A stretch of DNA of 64,000 bases from Tubiluchus corallicola (GCA_030141605.1 JAQGDQ010001052.1:1-64000); one strand, 5' to 3'; shown: positions 14,001-22,434, numbered from the stretch's first letter. Made by a program: numbers and translations. Notes: generated by a model from the sequence alone, not told the origin.

Positions 14001-17000
14001 ACGCTGATGTGATGTCACGAAAATGAGCTCGACGTCACAGACAAACACTGCAGTTCATGATCATGCTTATCACGGTACCACACCTATTTGTCGGGAATTT
14101 GACGAAAAGGTGCCATTGCTAGTCTTAGTGGATTCGCTGAGCTGCACGTAGCTTTGAAAGTTTACAAAATGTAACTATCCGAGGTAATTATTATTATTTA
14201 ACCTAAGATTTGATTTAAAAAAGTCCAAGTTTTCAATATTTTAGAGCATAATTTATTTGAACTAATGTCTACACAATAACTCAGTTTTCCTTTAACATTT
14301 TACTTGATATTACATCTTATGAATGACGTTTAATTTGGCCTTGTACTGTAGGATTCTATTGCAACCATAAACCTTTGTCTTTTTCCATTACTTACACTCA
14401 ATCTGCATTGCTTCAGTTTGTTAATTTCAACATGAAGAAACTTTTGCCACATATTTCATTCTTCATTCTGTTTTAAATCGCTTAACAGTAAACAATCTTA
14501 CTATCAAAACTCGTTACAACTTTGAGCAATTGTGTTTTTTACGTACCGCACGTGTCTCGCCATCCCTCAATGAAGTCACATGCAAACATTATGTTCTTAA
14601 GCAAAAAGGCTTGCACGGGAGCGATCACAGCACATGGACCACCGTCATACTGTACCAATGCTGTAGGCTCGTTCTCGCTAAACACGAAACCTGAAATATA
14701 ATATTTAATAGTATAAATTTGAATTGAAATAAATTGTTAGAGGACAGCCATGTACGTACTAATCTTATACATGCGTACTTTAAACAACAAATGATCTAGA
14801 ATTACGAAACAGCAAAAACTTCAATGGATATTATAATTCACAACTCAATACAATCACAATTAATGCACAGTATTTTGGCTGCCGGGTTTATGAAGCAGCT
14901 GCAATAGAATAATAAAAGTTCCACAAAAATCAAAATGACATTTTAAATGTTTATGGTAAACAAAAGCTTTGCAAACAATGATAGTTACTGCACAGACTGC
15001 ACAGACTGTGAAAGACAGGATTGGTGGTGGTACAGTAAATAATCAATAATCATTACATCTACTAGGGTTTGTAATGTTATACCTGAACTGAACAATCATT
15101 TATCAATATAAGGGCAGCTGATGTACTGTAACTACTGTTAATGTATACAACTTTATGCAACCAGTCTGTGATGAATGAAGCCATGCTTATGTACTGTAAC
15201 TACTGTTAATGTATACAACTTTATACAACCAGTCTGTGATGAATGAAGCCATGCTTATGTACTGTAACTACTGTTAATGTATACAACTTTATACAACCAG
15301 TCTGTGATGAATGAAGCCATGCTTATGTACTGTAACTACTGTTAATGTATACAACTTTATACAACCAGTCTGTGATGAATGAAGCCATGCTTATGTACTG
15401 TAACTACTGTTAATGTATACAACTTTATACAACCAGTCTGTGATGAATGAAGCCATGCTTATGTACTGTAACTACTGTTAATGTATACAACTTTATACAA
15501 CCAGTCTGTGATGAATGAAGCCATGCTTATGTACTGTAACTACTGTTAATGTATACAACTTTATACAACCAGTCAGATGATATTACTTTATGCATCTGAA
15601 TTTTCTTCACAAACATGCTTATCACTGCGCTAGCCACAAATGAAATGTTTAACTATGAAGACAGCGATTCGTTCTTTTTACTCAAGTGGCTTAGCAACTG
15701 CTTGTAGCACCGGGGGGCAAAAAACTTCTGGCGCCCTGCCCTTTTTAATGTTTTGAACATTTGTTTCGTGGGTGAAATCACAAAATGTGCGTGTTTTTGC
15801 ATCTCCCACCCTGACCTTCCCTTTTTGACATGATGGGATAAAGATAAACGAATTTCTTCAAAGATCACCCAGAGTTTGATTTGTGGTACTGCAGCAGAGT
15901 AACTCTTTTCTAGGCATTAGTTGCTCATAACAGTCCTTAAACATTCAGCTCCAACATTAAAACATGCAAAGATTATGAAAGATACAGAACACTACAGGTT
16001 TTCACAATAATACAATCTGCATTTAGAAGAATGTCACCGTTTCTTCCAAAATTATCTATCAGCCACACGACATCTTACACATTAGCACTTTTTTCTAGGC
16101 TGTATATACATGTAGTAAGTAAGTCAGCTACGATGATCTCTGACTAGGTAATTTTGTTATAGTTTGAAAATTTTTGTTAATGTTGGATTAGTAATTAATA
16201 GTTAACAGTCATTGAGCTATACGTAGGGTGCCGAGTAACACACTAGCTGAAGTAGGACACTTTCGGTAAAACGCATGTGCTAAATTTGTGGAAAAGCAGT
16301 GTCGTACATGGGCAGCCCAAGTAGGGCACTAGCGATTTCTGTCGAGAATCGAGATCTATGACATAATAAAACATAAAACTAAATTTGTTTTAGAAAAAAG
16401 TAACTTTATAATAATGATGGATAGTCCTTGACAATTTACTTTTTACAACAATATCATCATTATTATTTGCTCCATTAACAATTATCATCATAACATTAAA
16501 CTAAGCATCTAATGCTTTAAAGAGAGAAACTACGTAGTTCACATAACTCGCTAACCCATTTACTTAGTAGAAAATAATTATTTGTCCAAGAAGGCGTGAA
16601 AGGAATCACCTGTCTGTGAAGGAAGATAAAATAAAAAATGATATACCTTAACCAAATGTTGGAATCACCTAAAAAGTGCGCTTATTTCACTTCAAGGAAG
16701 ATTAATATTGGCAAAATTATACTAATTCAGAATAAAATTCGTTTATTTTATCAGATGTATAATAAATTATTCAACATGTATTGACGTGTTTAATTATTAT
16801 TATTACATAAAAAGGACAATGGACGGTGCCAGTGCGATTAACGCCTCAATTCGCGACCGCTCTCTAGTGTCCTATGTGGGCAGCCCATGTAAGATGTGTC
16901 CTACTTGGGCTAGCCCATGTGTGCCAATTGTCCAACTTCGGTTAGTGGATTACTCGGCGCCCAACACTATAGATAGATTTTGCGTCCTCTCACCCTAGCA

Positions 17001-20000
17001 CCCTGCGCCCCACCTTGTCACACCTCTGTTTTACTCAGCAGATCAAAATTGCATTAGTTCATTAAAACTATTGTTTAGATAGATGAATATCCGACTCAGT
17101 AACTTATAGAAATGCAACCGCAGTTCCAAAGTGTCACTTAATGCCAAATAAAAAACAGGTATCACCGTTTCATTAGTCCGTCCATAAATGGGCAAAGTGA
17201 GACATTTTCAAAAACTGTAGTTATCGTCGTCGTCGGCGGCTTTCACTCGTTTCCGAGTATTGTCCTTTCGGTCGAAGTTACTAGCTGTGGTGGGCACGTT
17301 AGTGTTAACAGCCCGATCCTTGCTCGAAACATTCTGGTGCATTTGTCACATTGGATGGTGGGAGTTACCTGAGGTTGACGGGCCTTCTCTTTCCTTCGTT
17401 GACGTTTGGCTTCAATTGCTGCTCGTCTGGTTGTTTCAAAATGCTCAGTCCCTTCCTGGATGACTCTTCTCCACTTTGTTCGCTGCCGCGCTGTCTGTTC
17501 CCAGGTTTCTGGATCGATCCTTGCTGATTGCAGGGTTTCTTTTAGTTGGTCCTTGTAGCGGCGCCTAGGGCGGCCCAGGGGGCGTTTTCCAGTGCTCAGC
17601 TCACTAAAGAGGATCCTTCGGGGAAGTCTGTTTTCGTCCATACGTGCTACATGACCTGCCCACCTTAGCCGATGTTTCGTAATCATAGCTTCTATACTAG
17701 TGGTGTTGAATCTCTCGAGAACTGAATTATTGGTGACATAATCATCCCATCTGATGTTGGAAACTGAGCGAAGCTTTTTCTGGTGGAACCGTTCGAGTTT
17801 TTTCAGGTCTTGGCGGTACAGAGTCCATGTTTCACATCCGTAAAGGAGTGTGGAAACGACAATAGCATTATAGACCATCAGCTTGGTTCGACGAGTTAGA
17901 TGAGCATTACCAAAGACACGGGTTGAGAGTCTGCCGAAAGCGGCATGGGCAGCTCTAAGCCTATTTTCCACATCCTTTGTTGAGTTGCACTGGACGGAGA
18001 GTAGACTGCCCAGGTACGGGAAATGTTCAACACATTCTAGACCTGCACCATTAATGGAAACGTTACATACTGGTGTGTCTGCTTCAGGTGATGGTTGGAC
18101 AATAACTTTGGTTTTTCCTATGTTGACTGTAAGGCCAAAGCGAGAATATGCGTCACAGAAGTTGCTGACTGATTGTTGCAGGTGATTGGCTGAGTGGGCT
18201 GGTGCCGCATTATCATCCGCATATTGCAGCTCTGTCACTCTGAAGGTTGTGGTGCAGTTCCTGGCTCGAAAACGCGACAGATTGAAGAGCCCCCCATCAA
18301 AGCGGCATCTCAATTCCACCCCTGGATTGTCTGGTGGAAGGTCATGAAGCATAGCAGTGAGATAGAGTGAAAAGAGCGTTGGTGCGAGAACACAGCCTTG
18401 TTTTAGTCCACAAGTGATTGGGAACTCTTCTGAGATAGTGTTTTGGTTGATAACACGTGCCGTCATACCATCATGCATAGCTTGTATCATCTTGATGAAG
18501 TCATCTGGAAGACTAAAACGTTGCAGGACAGCCCACATGGCTTCTCTCGGAACGCTGTCATAGGCTTTTTCTAAGTCATAGAACATGAGGAAGAGAGGCT
18601 TCCGCTGCTCACGGGCCTTTTCCTGCAGTTGTCGCGCACAGAAGATCATATCAATGGTCCCACGTAAAGCTCGGAACCCACACTGAGATTCAGGTATGAT
18701 CCTTTCTGCAACCTCCTGAAGACGGTTCAAGATAATTCTTGACAGAATCTTTCCGGCAATTGAAAGCAGTGATATCCCCCTGTAGTTTCCACACAGGTTG
18801 CGATCCCCCTTTTTAAAGATAGTGACAATGAGTGCGTTTTTCAGGTCATCTGGGACTCGTTTTGCTTCCCACATTTGAAGCATCAGGTTGAACAGTCGGT
18901 TCTTGAGAGCAGGTCCACCATGACTGATGAGTTCCACTTGGATATTGTCGGGTCCAGCAGCCTTCCCTCGAGGCATACGCTTAATGGCTGTTTCAAACTC
19001 AATAAAGTTGGGTGGAACCGATAACTGGGGTTGCAGGGGATGCTGTGGAACATTCCTTAGGAAGTCAGCTGCTGTCGTTGAGTTCCGGTTTAGCAAGGTA
19101 TTAAAGTGCTGTTTCCATCGGTCAAGAATATCTTGGCTCTCGGTCAGGAGGGTGGTGTTGTCGGCTGACATAAGAGTTCCCACTGATGTTCTTCTAGGAC
19201 CATAGATCTCCTTGGTGCCTGCGTAGAAACTTCTAAGGTCTCTGCAATCTGCATGATGTTGAAGATCTTCTGCCTTCTGTTGCCACCAGTTGTTTTGGAG
19301 CTCCCTCATTCTGGACTGACATTGGCTTTTCAGTTGTTGGAACCTGACTTTCTTCTCGAATGACATGGGATGCTGCTCATGGTCTATGAAGGTCTATATA
19401 ACTGTATAACTGTATAACTATATAACTGGTCTATATAACTGTAGTTATATATACTACACATTTCACTGGAGTGGTAAATATCAGTTGGTAACCCATGTAT
19501 ATATATTATCTTGTTTGCAAGCGAGTATTTAAAAATATCTATACAATCACAGTTTTATACTATTTGGAATTATGACCTCTTAAAACGAGACTAAGCATGT
19601 ATGTAAAAAACATTAAATTGATGGCCTAAATAATTAAGATCAGGACACATTTTGCGACTAGTTTTAAATTACAATCTAGTTTCTAGAGCCAAGGTTGTAG
19701 TAGTCGATGGTCAACCAAAAGAGCAACCGGTCTTTTTTCAGGTCACACATACATCACAAAAAGCAGTAACATTGTTTGGGACCATTATAATGATCATTAG
19801 CACAAGTTAAATACAGTTGCCAATAGGCATGGCTGCAGTTATGGAAATAATCATAACAAACGTTCTTGATTTCATATATTTGACTCGAATTCAGAAATCA
19901 GACGAGTCTGCCACTACAACATCAGTCACTTATCATGTCGCACCTATATTTGCCGTACAATATGATACAGATAGCAATTCAAGTGTGCCAAGCCTCTGAA

Positions 20001-21122
20001 TTTAGGAAGCCTATAATTTAGCATGGTTAATACCAATTAGTATTGTTGGGAGCCGAGTGGACCACTGAGCCAAGTAGACCAATTGGTCTACTTGGGCTGC
20101 CCAAGTAGGACACTAGAGACAGGTCGCGAATTGAGTCGTTAAGTGTACTGACACCGTCAGTTGTCCTTGTTTATGTAATAATAATAATTAAAAACGTTAG
20201 TACACGTTGAATAATTTATTATACATCTAATAAAATAAAAGAATTTTATTCTGAGCTGGTAGAACGGAAATATTAAATTTGATTTCGATATTAATGTTGT
20301 TAAAGTGAAAAAAAAACACTTTTTTGCGAATTCAACATTTGTTTAAGGTATATCACTTTTGATTTTGTCTCACTTCACAAACAGGTGATCCGTTTCACTA
20401 CCTCTTGGGCAAATAATTGTTTTCTTATAAGTAAACGTTCTAGCAATCTATGTGTCCTACATGGGCTAGCGAGCCATGTAGGACAGTGCCCTACATGTTA
20501 CAATACTACTGATAATATTAAAACTAATTATCCTTGCTTTTCCTAAATGTTAAAAATTACTTTTTGGTGTTGTGAAGGCTTAGCAGCATCTGTCTCATTT
20601 TTAAATTTGCAATTATTTCTGTAATAACTGTGTGCAGAATTTCTCTCTTTGAAGCATTAGATACTAGTTTTAATGTTATGATATATTAATGGAGTTAATC
20701 ATAATGATGAAATTAATGTAAGAAATGCATTTGTAAATTGCCAAGGAATATCAATTTCTAAAAGAAATTTTGTTTTATGCTTTATTGTGTCATAAGATTA
20801 AGAATACTTATATTATAATTATAAACAATGGTACTAATATGAACTGGAAACAAGTTTTGCCAGAGCAAGTTTCTCGACAAAAATCGCTAGTGTCCTACTT
20901 GGGCTGCCCATGTAGGACACTACTTTTAGCGCATCGGTTTTACCGGAAGTGGTCTACTTGGCTCAGTGGTCCACTCGGCTCCCTACAAGTATAACTATAC
21001 CCACCTTGGCACCATCTTTGAAAAACGTCTTCCTTCATAAGAGGTCCCCAAACCAATTCTTTTAGTATCTTAAGAAGGTCCGCTGACACGGCTATACTAT
21101 TTTCACTAGAGTGCGATGCCAT
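1898..21122 (-). CDS. MINDY3: MINDY3 (FAM188A) deubiquitinase, complete, 11 exons
   Basis: MINDY-family cysteine protease that trims K48-linked ubiquitin chains (family knowledge). The exons join in phase to 1323 nt, 440 residues plus stop, close to the roughly 445 residues of vertebrate MINDY3. Exons (high to low coordinate): 21122-21005, 14690-14547, 13352-13154, 12445-12346, 11477-11324, 10326-10256, 9713-9633, 8193-8121, 6731-6659, 4079-3917, 2044-1898. Seen: GGPCAVIAPVQ with predicted catalytic Cys59, HGHGSQSLINLLLTG, PKFPIW and GSETHLT with predicted catalytic His282, an EF-hand-like loop starting DPEGNGFIS at the exon 8/9 junction, and LQTKW near the C-terminus ending NPSLN. All introns are GT-AG. 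The start is the first ATG, followed after about 20 codons by the family's ELVWG motif. Introns are stuffed with repeats, and exon 9 is tandemly reiterated downstream. Very sure of family; expression is not shown. Confidence 0.95.
2107..2761 (+). mobile_element. Non-autonomous TIR element, family A, copy 1
   Basis: The ends are inverted repeats of about 35 bp (TGTGTGCTTGCGTAGCAAAA at left, the complement of TGTGTGTTTGCAAACCAAAA at right). A second copy at 61871-62489 has the same order of internal blocks. No coding capacity; superfamily not assigned. Confidence 0.75.
2594..3686. repeat. Right arm of large inverted repeat
   Basis: Partner of 1-1066, in MINDY3 intron 10. It spans the last 168 bp of the TIR element at 2107-2761 and about 925 bp of flank. 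The spacer of about 1.5 kb between the arms holds the last MINDY3 exon and its 3' UTR. Confidence 0.9.
3917..4079 (-). CDS. MINDY3: MINDY3 exon 10
   Basis: Encodes YVDVMKKTLDPEQLGVITLQ, SFLTNFFPNK and FKVFHYNGQPR, matching the LDPEGLGIILLGPFLQEFFP and VYHYNG blocks. Acceptor CTTGCAG, donor AAAG|GTATGT, phase 0 exit. Confidence 0.95.
4108..4672. repeat. 13-bp minisatellite (TGTGTGACCTTGA)
   Basis: About 43 degenerate copies with higher-order 26- and 39-bp patterns. It starts about 30 bp upstream (in the gene's sense) of MINDY3 exon 10, so it abuts the branch-point and acceptor region of intron 9. Confidence 0.9.
4841..6706. repeat. 130-bp exon-derived tandem array (MINDY3 exon 9)
   Basis: Fourteen full units of exactly 130 bp and a partial fifteenth, almost identical. 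Unit starts are at 4841, 4971, 5101 and so on to 6661. On the minus strand each unit is the last 52 bases of exon 9, the GTAAGT donor and 72 further intron bases ending TTCTGTAG. The duplication joints show microhomology: exon TCTGCAGTA against intron TCTGTAGTA. The outermost copy (4841) has lost the donor (CATACGAAGG). Confidence 0.95.
6659..6731 (-). CDS. MINDY3: MINDY3 exon 9 (functional copy of an amplified exon)
   Basis: Encodes GNGFISAVLLGDVLSTLDLV then SDPPY, matching NGFIPDSLLEDVMKALDLVSDPEY. Acceptor TTTGCAG, donor CCATA|GTAAGT, phases 1 and 2. The 3'-terminal 52 bases and the donor are repeated every 130 bp towards lower coordinates (4841-6658); this copy alone has the full 5' part and the normal acceptor. 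Confidence 0.92.
6874..7469 (+). mobile_element. hAT-type MITE, copy 1
   Basis: TIRs TAGGGTTATCATACGTCCGG at left and the complement of TAGGGTTACCATATTGTCCG at right. Flanking octamers GTTACACA and ATTATACG agree in 5 of 8 bases, an eroded duplication. Homologous to the cleaner copy at 41720-42103, shared block CCTCAATCCGTAAGTATGTA. Located in MINDY3 intron 8. Confidence 0.8.
7476..7538 (+). pseudogene. LINE reverse-transcriptase fragment
   Basis: The plus strand reads LQPLHWLPVNPRTSFKLV then a stop. This resembles the LHWLP...R..FK motif near the end of RT in CR1/Jockey-like non-LTR retrotransposons. A very short remnant directly beside the hAT MITE. Confidence 0.55.
7540..8120. other. MINDY3 intron 8 remainder, nothing recognised
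   Basis: AT-rich sequence with no open frame showing conservation and no clear repeat. Short open frames here look like chance. Confidence 0.5.
8121..8193 (-). CDS. MINDY3: MINDY3 exon 8
   Basis: Encodes DKSLVAPETPEEAAKRVFKS then FDPE, matching KDMALVAPEAPSEQARRVFQ. Acceptor TTCTTCAG, donor GTAAAT, phase 1. It supplies the first residues of the EF-hand-like loop. Confidence 0.93.
8409..8794 (-). mobile_element. TIR element family B, copy 1
   Basis: Related to 12524-12918 and 53339-53651 in the opposite orientation. Inverted sub-terminal blocks are GGTCAAAGGTTAAGTGTACC (8449-8468) and its near complement at 8729-8749. Outer ends are related to CAATAAGCCTTTTCACAG. The CAAGCAAGATCCTG core is shared by the three copies. 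Non-coding. Confidence 0.75.
8929..9048 (+). rRNA. 5S rRNA-like sequence (probably SINE head)
   Basis: About 120 bp in 5S rRNA order: CTATGGCCATA at the 5' end, CTCGTCTGATCACCGAAGTT, AGCCTGGTTAGTACTTG (box C region), and GGTGCTGTAGGCTT at the 3' end. Several bases differ from animal 5S, for example the helix near 8945-8965, and no T-run terminator follows. The continuation into GC-rich sequence suggests a retrotransposed 5S-derived SINE rather than a working 5S gene. Confidence 0.75.
8929..9440 (+). mobile_element. 5S-headed SINE (SINE3-like), putative
   Basis: A 5S-like head followed by about 390 bp much richer in GC than its surroundings. It is bordered on both sides by (T/A)GGGTTAGGG-like sequence (8912-8926 and 9443-9453), as if inserted into a TTAGGG-type repeat. 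The body has short open frames on both strands but no recognisable protein. Confidence 0.5.
9633..9713 (-). CDS. MINDY3: MINDY3 exon 7 (catalytic His exon)
   Basis: Encodes VGWFLKCPKFPIWLMGSETH LTIVFSE. The His in GSETHLT (His282) corresponds to the catalytic histidine of the family. Acceptor AAGCAG, donor GTAAGC, phase 0 on both sides. Confidence 0.95.
9755..10150 (+). repeat. Dispersed repeat family D, copy 1
   Basis: Matches 48546-49372 through GAGGTCACCAAAGATCGGTA, GTACGTCATTCTCGCT, GCGTTCGAAATTC and more. The other copy contains an extra segment of about 440 bp. Function and class unknown. Confidence 0.7.
10256..10326 (-). CDS. MINDY3: MINDY3 exon 6
   Basis: Short exon encoding KLRGISRQSTVGFLTLLEHL and RYCE, matching KLLGIHEQAAVGFLTLME of the human protein. 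Acceptor TTTACAG, donor GAG|GTAAAA. Found only by filling the gap between exons 5 and 7. Confidence 0.9.
10475..11262 (+). repeat. Dispersed repeat family E, copy 1, with internal 68-bp array
   Basis: Begins near a run of 14 G and ends GAAAATAGGGGGG then CAGTACCTATACACGAGCCA. The second copy at 33935-34378 shares both ends. Between 10825 and about 11145 a segment with GGGCTGTGAAGCAAACAG is repeated five times at 68-bp spacing; it is single in the other copy. Confidence 0.75.
11324..11477 (-). CDS. MINDY3: MINDY3 exon 5
   Basis: Encodes GVENINNEREDTSQPLIDPI, then HGHGSQSLINLLLTG and DNEKDISGL, one of the best conserved MINDY3 blocks. Acceptor TTTTAG, donor GTAAGT, phase 1. Confidence 0.95.
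11533..12258 (-). mobile_element. piggyBac-like MITE family F, copy 1
   Basis: Reverse-orientation relative of 57781-58505 and 44203-44929. The right end reads CTGAAGGAA then TTAA; the left end, ACTCCTTCAGGACAG, is preceded by a degraded TTAA. Non-coding. It occupies MINDY3 intron 4 between exons 4 and 5. Confidence 0.7.
12346..12445 (-). CDS. MINDY3: MINDY3 exon 4
   Basis: Encodes SLENVKSALKEKLQLLQ then GVILFLYSVLLTK, the family's GVLLFLYSVLLTKG block. Acceptor CTATAG, donor GTACGA, phase 0 exit into exon 5, which starts GVENI. Confidence 0.93.
12524..12918 (+). mobile_element. TIR element family B, copy 2
   Basis: Ends CAATAAGTCTTTTCACAG and the complement of CCATAAGCCTCTTCGCAG. Inner inverted blocks GGTCAAAGGTTAAGTGAACC and GGTATACTTAACCGCTGACC. 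The best-preserved copy of the family. Confidence 0.8.
13154..13352 (-). CDS. MINDY3: MINDY3 exon 3
   Basis: Encodes GEEVCERLIMAMCDILEQVY and a more variable, acidic stretch ending in the FHANLR region. It aligns with the CHTLCDILE and ERFHALI segments of vertebrate MINDY3. Acceptor TTTTAG, donor GTGTGA, ends in phase 2. Confidence 0.85.
13885..14305 (+). repeat. Dispersed repeat, copy 2 (related to 1165-1600)
   Basis: Shares GACAACCGAAC, CTGCAGTTCATGATCATG, GTAGCTTTGAAAGTTTA and TATCCGAGGTAATTA with the first copy. In MINDY3 intron 2. The preceding 13360-13880 is AT-rich with nothing recognised. Confidence 0.75.
14547..14690 (-). CDS. MINDY3: MINDY3 exon 2 (catalytic Cys exon)
   Basis: Begins GFVFSENEPTALVQYDGGPC. 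The cysteine (Cys59) in GGPCAVIAPVQAF is the expected nucleophile of the MINDY fold. Acceptor TTTCAG at 14696-14691, donor GTACGT at 14546. The phase 1 to phase 1 joins with exons 1 and 3 reconstitute Gly codons. Confidence 0.95.
15118..15573. repeat. 68-bp minisatellite in MINDY3 intron 1
   Basis: About 6.7 copies of a unit containing GTACTGTAACTACTGTTAAT, nearly identical to one another. 15580-16225 next to it shows nothing recognised. Confidence 0.95.
16226..16962 (+). mobile_element. TIR element family G, copy 1 (nested palindromes)
   Basis: Ends GGGTGCCGAGTAACACACTA and the complement of GGGCGCCGAGTAATCCACTA. Inside each end lies a palindromic box of the type CCTACTTGGGC / GCCCAAGTAGG. 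An opposite-orientation relative is at 20048-20983. Non-coding, in MINDY3 intron 1. Confidence 0.75.
17243..19366 (-). CDS. Non-LTR retrotransposon reverse transcriptase, 5'-truncated
   Basis: An uninterrupted 707-codon frame encoding a LINE reverse transcriptase, which primes cDNA synthesis at the target site. Visible RT blocks are PRGKAAGPDNIQVELI, NYRGISLLS, PESQCGFR, FYDLEKAYDSVPRE, GLKQGCVLAP and LQYADD (catalytic Asp pair), then YNAIVVSTLLYGCETWT and RWAGHVARM. A C-terminal CDKC start of a zinc-knuckle region ends the protein. The frame stays open a few codons upstream to FIDHEQHP, then meets a TATAACTG microsatellite (19378-19445), so the APE-type endonuclease is missing: a 5'-truncated insertion. 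A GAC-rich tail follows the stop (17221-17240). It lies in intron 1 of MINDY3 in the same orientation. The absence of stops suggests a young copy. Clade (RTE- or CR1-like) not assigned. Confidence 0.9.
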   Translation of the reverse strand: MSFEKKVRFQQLKSQCQSRMRELQNNWWQQKAEDLQHHADCRDLRSFYAGTKEIYGPRRTSVGTLMSADNTTLLTESQDILDRWKQHFNTLLNRNSTTAADFLRNVPQHPLQPQLSVPPNFIEFETAIKRMPRGKAAGPDNIQVELISHGGPALKNRLFNLMLQMWEAKRVPDDLKNALIVTIFKKGDRNLCGNYRGISLLSIAGKILSRIILNRLQEVAERIIPESQCGFRALRGTIDMIFCARQLQEKAREQRKPLFLMFYDLEKAYDSVPREAMWAVLQRFSLPDDFIKMIQAMHDGMTARVINQNTISEEFPITCGLKQGCVLAPTLFSLYLTAMLHDLPPDNPGVELRCRFDGGLFNLSRFRARNCTTTFRVTELQYADDNAAPAHSANHLQQSVSNFCDAYSRFGLTVNIGKTKVIVQPSPEADTPVCNVSINGAGLECVEHFPYLGSLLSVQCNSTKDVENRLRAAHAAFGRLSTRVFGNAHLTRRTKLMVYNAIVVSTLLYGCETWTLYRQDLKKLERFHQKKLRSVSNIRWDDYVTNNSVLERFNTTSIEAMITKHRLRWAGHVARMDENRLPRRILFSELSTGKRPLGRPRRRYKDQLKETLQSARIDPETWEQTARQRTKWRRVIQEGTEHFETTRRAAIEAKRQRRKEKARQPQVTPTIQCDKCTRMFRARIGLLTLTCPPQLVTSTERTILGNE
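19378..19450. repeat. TATAACTG-type microsatellite
   Basis: Repeated TATAACTG and CTATATAACTG units at the 5' junction of the LINE insertion. Confidence 0.7.
20048..20983 (-). mobile_element. TIR element family G, copy 2 (34-bp perfect TIRs)
   Basis: Both ends read GGGAGCCGAGTGGACCACTG then AGCCAAGTAGACCA when oriented inward, identical over 34 bp. Next to the left TIR is the palindrome CTACTTGGGCTGCCCAAGTAG; near the right end is CCTACTTGGGCTGCCCATGTAGG. The centre carries another, near 20456-20490. 936 bp, no long open frame. Perfect TIRs suggest recent movement. Confidence 0.85.
21005..21122 (-). CDS. MINDY3: MINDY3 exon 1 (start codon)
   Basis: Encodes residues 1-39 plus one base of codon 40. 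It contains LKELVWGPL and FQRWCQ, matching the N-terminus of MINDY3. Donor is CAAG|GTGGGT on the minus strand, phase 1. The ATG at 21122-21120 faces the LCMT2 start 1.27 kb away. Confidence 0.9.
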
Positions 21123-22391
21123 ATGGCCTTTATCATTGGCCCGCTGGCCAAAAATTTCCTAAAATTTTTGCAAATTTCACCAGTACGTCGCCATTTTAAT
21201 TTACGAGAAAGCACAGGAAAGATTGTTTTAATAAAAAATAAAATTCTACAAAAATGGCGCAGAATACTCTTGAGTATCAACCAAATTAAAAAATATTTAA
21301 AACTTGTTACATTGACATACAAATTTTTTTTTAATTTGGCAATACTAATATTTACGTTTTTTAGTTGAAAACTTTCGTCACAAGCAACGCTCAAAGACGT
21401 GTGTATATGGATTGTTACACGTTTTCTAGCAACAGGCGAAAATATATCAATAAGAAAAATTTTAGCATTAGCAGCATATTCCAAATTTAAAAAAATTGAG
21501 AGTAAGAGAATCAGTCTAGAAACAAAATTAAAAATCGTTGCTGCACTTGTAGAAACTGTGTTCTGTACAACTCAGATTGTGGACAATCAAAGTACATCAG
21601 AAATCGTTGCAAGAAGAAACTGTAGGAACATTCTGGGAATAAAATTGCCAAAGAAAATAATAAACTAGGATCTGTATAATAAAGTCAAGGTAGAGATTGG
21701 ATAGAGGAATTGACAATTAAAATCAAAAGGAGAAGATTAAGATGGATAGGACCTGTTATACGAGTACCAGGTGACAGTCCGTTAAAATTAGCTTTCAAAG
21801 AAGCACTGCAGGAGAAAAGAAACCACAACGAGGACAACTGATGGCTTACATCAATTTCATCCAGAAAAGTCTTATCAGCCCAACATTAGATATCAAAAAT
21901 ACAGAGACACGGAAGGTTGCGGGTGACATGGTTCAAGTAATAGCAAGAGTCATGTCAGAGGACGTGTGACTCCAGAGATGATGATGATATAGATAGATAG
22001 AAAATTATTAGGTAGTAAATGGCCTGACAGAATAAGTGGGTGATATATTTTAATTGTATACTTGTTGAATTTGAGTAGATGGTCAAGGTCACTAGTCACT
22101 TAAATCTGCTTTCTACACAAAAACTGGCTTCTTTCTTTTAACTAATAACAGAATTTTAACTACAAGCTTCCCATTTTGGAAACCTAAGTGTTGCCTAATG
22201 TTAATTTATTTTAGGTTAGGCTGGAAAGAAATAGTGGCAACATTGTTTGATGTCTATGGATGTGACCTTGTAAGACATTGATGCGTTTTATAATCTGGCG
22301 GTCATGACAACACCAGTAAGTATGATTGTTTTTGGTAGTGGTAAAATGTTGCTGTTTCCACTGCTTCGGAAACAGGAAAAGAGAAGCGTTT
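21123..22391. promoter_or_regulatory. Divergent MINDY3/LCMT2 intergenic region
   Basis: Separates the two start codons, which point away from each other. It must hold the upstream regions of both genes. I see no CpG-island-like stretch or clear TATA box. It contains a LINE remnant (21705-21975). Bidirectional promoter activity is inference. Confidence 0.5.
21705..21975 (+). pseudogene. LINE C-terminal remnant
   Basis: The plus strand reads IKIKRRRLRWIGPVIRVPGD in frame, the usual RRLRWIGHV..R.P.D segment after RT in RTE-like elements, then frameshifts and stops. It ends in GATGATGATGAT and GATAGATA tails. Degenerate copy. Confidence 0.7.
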
Positions 22392-22434
22392 ATGGAACGT
22401 ACGGCATTGCTTAAAGGAAAGAACAAGTCACTTA
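22392..22434 (+). CDS. LCMT2: LCMT2 exon 1 (predicted start)
   Basis: ATG followed by 14 codons (MERTALLKGKNKSL) and a GTATGT donor in phase 1. It joins exon 2 to give a Ser codon before TNDSS. No upstream in-frame start is available in exon 2. Supported by splice fit only, not by conservation. Confidence 0.55.

Noticed and set aside
21092-21484. 130-codon minus-strand frame overlapping the MINDY3 start
   Set aside because: Different frame from exon 1, no recognisable similarity, composition of AT-rich chance frames.
21399-21668. 89-codon plus-strand frame with SKRISLETKLKIVAAL
   Set aside because: May be a LINE fragment because it precedes the RRLRWIG remnant, but it has no motif I can name, so it is not listed as a gene.
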